From positions 1 to 6,967 of the forward strand of contig JBKPSZ010000236.1 of NCBI GenBank assembly GCA_046735265.1: a DNA stretch of 6,967 nucleotides, read 5' to 3'. The position numbers were made by a program, and so were the translations under genes. Origin of the DNA: DATBFU01 sp046735265. GTDB lineage: Bacteria; Acidobacteriota; Thermoanaerobaculia; UBA5066; Gp7-AA6. The notes beneath the pieces were generated by a model. The model saw only the letters and a program-made list of their open reading frames with translations, did not search any database and was not told where the DNA came from. The stretch's first letter is position 1. The number at the start of each line of letters is the position of its first letter. Shown one piece after another: positions 5,800 to 6,967 of the stretch.

Positions 5800-6357
5800 G
5801 TGAAGGCGCGCAGCGCGTTTCTCGTCGTGTCGGGATGCGTCCTCGCCGTCGCGGCGGCGCCCGCGAAAGTCTTTCTGACGCAGGCCGAGGCGCTCCGTCT
5901 CGCTTTTCCCGAGGGCGTGACCGTCGAGCGGAAGACGGCTTTTCTGACGGAGGCGCAGCAGCAGGAGGCACGGCGTCTCGCCCGCGCCGCGGAGCCGCCC
6001 GACGCGCTCGTCGCGTACTACGTCGGAACGAAAGACGGGAAGGTCGTCGGTACCGCCTACTTCGACACGCATCGGGTCCGCACGATGCCCGAGACCATTC
6101 TGGTCCTCGTCGACGGATCCGGCGCCGTCGGCCGCATCGAGGTGCTCTCGTTCCTCGAACCGGAGGACTACCTCCCGCTGCCCCGCTGGTACGGCCAGTT
6201 CGCGGGACACGTGCTCGACGACGAGCTCTCCTTGAAAACGGGGATTCGCCCGGTGGCAGGCGCGACGCTGACGACTCTCGCGACGACGGAAGCCGTGAGA
6301 CGAGTCCTGGCCGTGCACCGCGTAATTCAGGAAAACGAAACCCGCGGGCCGCGATGA
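5800..6357 (+). CDS. Exported FMN-binding domain protein, predicted ApbE substrate
   Basis: The product is 185 aa from the GTG at 5800. A GTG at 5791 gives three more residues, and neither start has a clear ribosome binding site. A Sec signal covers residues 1-22 and ends APA before Lys23. An internal VSGC could be read as a lipobox, but it lies early in the hydrophobic core. The mature protein has KVFLTQAEALRLAFPEG, a mid-section VRTMPETILVLVDGSG (93-108), EVLSFLEPEDY (114-124) and the flavinylation-type motif AGATLTT (153-159). This is the order seen in the FMN-binding domain family related to NqrC/RnfG. Thr156 is the predicted FMN acceptor. The usual Asp and Ser/Thr of the DGxSGAT motif are replaced by Arg150 and Ala153. 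It would be a one-electron carrier in the periplasm. The next gene overlaps it, which suggests tight coupling. Confidence 0.92.
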   Translation: MKARSAFLVVSGCVLAVAAAPAKVFLTQAEALRLAFPEGVTVERKTAFLTEAQQQEARRLARAAEPPDALVAYYVGTKDGKVVGTAYFDTHRVRTMPETILVLVDGSGAVGRIEVLSFLEPEDYLPLPRWYGQFAGHVLDDELSLKTGIRPVAGATLTTLATTEAVRRVLAVHRVIQENETRGPR

Positions 6358-6899
6358 AGTACATGGAGCGCGGCGGATTCGAGAGCCAGGGTCTGATGCG
6401 CGCGACCCTGGGCTGGACGCTCGTGCTTCTGACGGGCTTCTGGATCACCAATCTCGTTCTTTTTGCGACGCGTCTGGGTTTCACGCCCGCCTCGATCGCC
6501 GCGTACTACCGCGGCTCGGAGGCGGAGTTCCGCCCGCCCCGGACGGCAGGAGCCATGCTCGAGGTCACACACAGCCACCTGCCGATGATGGCTCTCGTCG
6601 TGCTGCTCCTGACGCATCTGATGATCTTCTCGTCCTACTCGAGGCGGGCGAAGATCGTCTTCATCGCGGCGGCGTTCCTCTCGGCTCTCCTGGAAGAGGG
6701 CGCCGGGTGGCTCGTGCGCTTCGTCCATCCCGGCTTCGCATGGCTGAAGCTCGCCGCGTTCGTCGCACTGCAGGGGCTCCTCGCGTTCCTGCTCGTCGGG
6801 CTTGCGCGCTACCTGCGCGCCGGCAAGCAGGAAAAGATCGCTCCGATCGTTTCGGACGAAGATGCCCTGAAGCTCAGCCGGCGGCGGCGGGGTTACTGA
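6354..6899 (+). CDS. Four-helix inner-membrane protein with histidine pairs, candidate electron donor
   Basis: The product is 181 aa, and its ATG overlaps the stop of the FMN-binding gene as ATGA, indicating translational coupling. Predicted membrane helices lie at about residues 18-39, 76-95, 101-122 and 130-152. Positive residues before helix 1, in the SRRAK loop and at the C-terminus place both ends in the cytoplasm. This puts THSH (His73, His75) and His125 (RFVHPG) on the periplasmic side and His88 nearer the cytoplasmic side. Such placement could ligate a b-type heme or contact quinol, and would suit a donor to the periplasmic FMN protein. I do not recognise a named family, so heme binding is inference. 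The motif YYRGSEAEF followed by EVTHSHL looks like a signature worth searching with. The C-terminus ends in RRRRGY. Confidence 0.88.
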   Translation: MKYMERGGFESQGLMRATLGWTLVLLTGFWITNLVLFATRLGFTPASIAAYYRGSEAEFRPPRTAGAMLEVTHSHLPMMALVVLLLTHLMIFSSYSRRAKIVFIAAAFLSALLEEGAGWLVRFVHPGFAWLKLAAFVALQGLLAFLLVGLARYLRAGKQEKIAPIVSDEDALKLSRRRRGY

Positions 6900-6967
6900 G
6901 GCCGCGGCGGCTCGCCCGGCACGACCCGGAGGAACCGCCGCCCGAGCCGCAGCACGCGGCTCTCGGT
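6893..6967 (-). CDS. 3' end of a convergent gene, unidentified (partial)
   Basis: On the - strand a frame enters from the right edge and ends with TAA at 6895-6893, overlapping the membrane protein gene by 7 bases. Of its 24 visible codons, 23 end in G or C. The peptide contains RVLRLGRRFLRVVPGE and ends PPRPQ, a basic amphipathic run with a Pro-rich tail. Too little is visible to assign a product. All three - strand frames are open in these last 70 bases, so the frame choice rests on codon use and minimal overlap. Confidence 0.45.
   Translation of the reverse strand, partial: TESRVLRLGRRFLRVVPGEPPRPQ

Noticed and set aside
6295..6306. TGAGAC-GAGTC resembling the operator core
   Set aside because: It lacks the central spacing of the two real sites and lies inside the coding region of the FMN-binding protein.

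Overview
This is a GC-rich window with dense G/C third positions. It comes from a diderm bacterium: it encodes two outer-membrane beta-barrels, each ending in Phe, and a lipoprotein. The style recalls Acidobacteriota or a similar high-GC phylum, but that is an impression and not a demonstrated placement. No tRNA, rRNA, CRISPR array, insertion sequence or phage gene is visible.

Left block (1-1712, + strand): the 3' end of a Cys/His-rich protein (partial); an outer-membrane beta-barrel protein whose mature N-terminus carries a CxxCxC cluster; and a small proline-rich lipoprotein with a C-terminal helical domain. Middle block (1738-3131): an FTR1-family iron permease on the - strand, diverging from a Fur-family regulator on the + strand. 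Right block (3275-6899, + strand): four closely packed genes, namely the flavin transferase ApbE, a coiled-coil porin, an exported FMN-binding protein and a four-helix membrane protein with conserved-looking histidines. The last two overlap as ATGA. At the right edge the end of an unidentified gene runs in convergently on the - strand (partial).

The most interesting point is regulatory. The same 13-base core, CTGAGACTGAGTC, occurs twice in the window. One copy lies in the FTR1/fur divergent intergenic region and the other upstream of apbE. Each copy reads as a Fur-box-like 6-6-1-6 hexamer array. The first sits exactly inside the 17-bp spacer of a good candidate FTR1 promoter, and the second overlaps a candidate -35 element ahead of apbE. 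This ties the iron permease and the flavinylation operon into one predicted iron-responsive regulon.

Working model (inference): the four-helix protein passes electrons from the quinone pool to a periplasmic protein carrying FMN covalently attached by ApbE. That protein would reduce ferric iron or another acceptor entering through the porin, supplying iron for uptake, possibly through FTR1. No EfeO or EfeB partner of FTR1 is present in the window, which leaves room for such an alternative redox partner.
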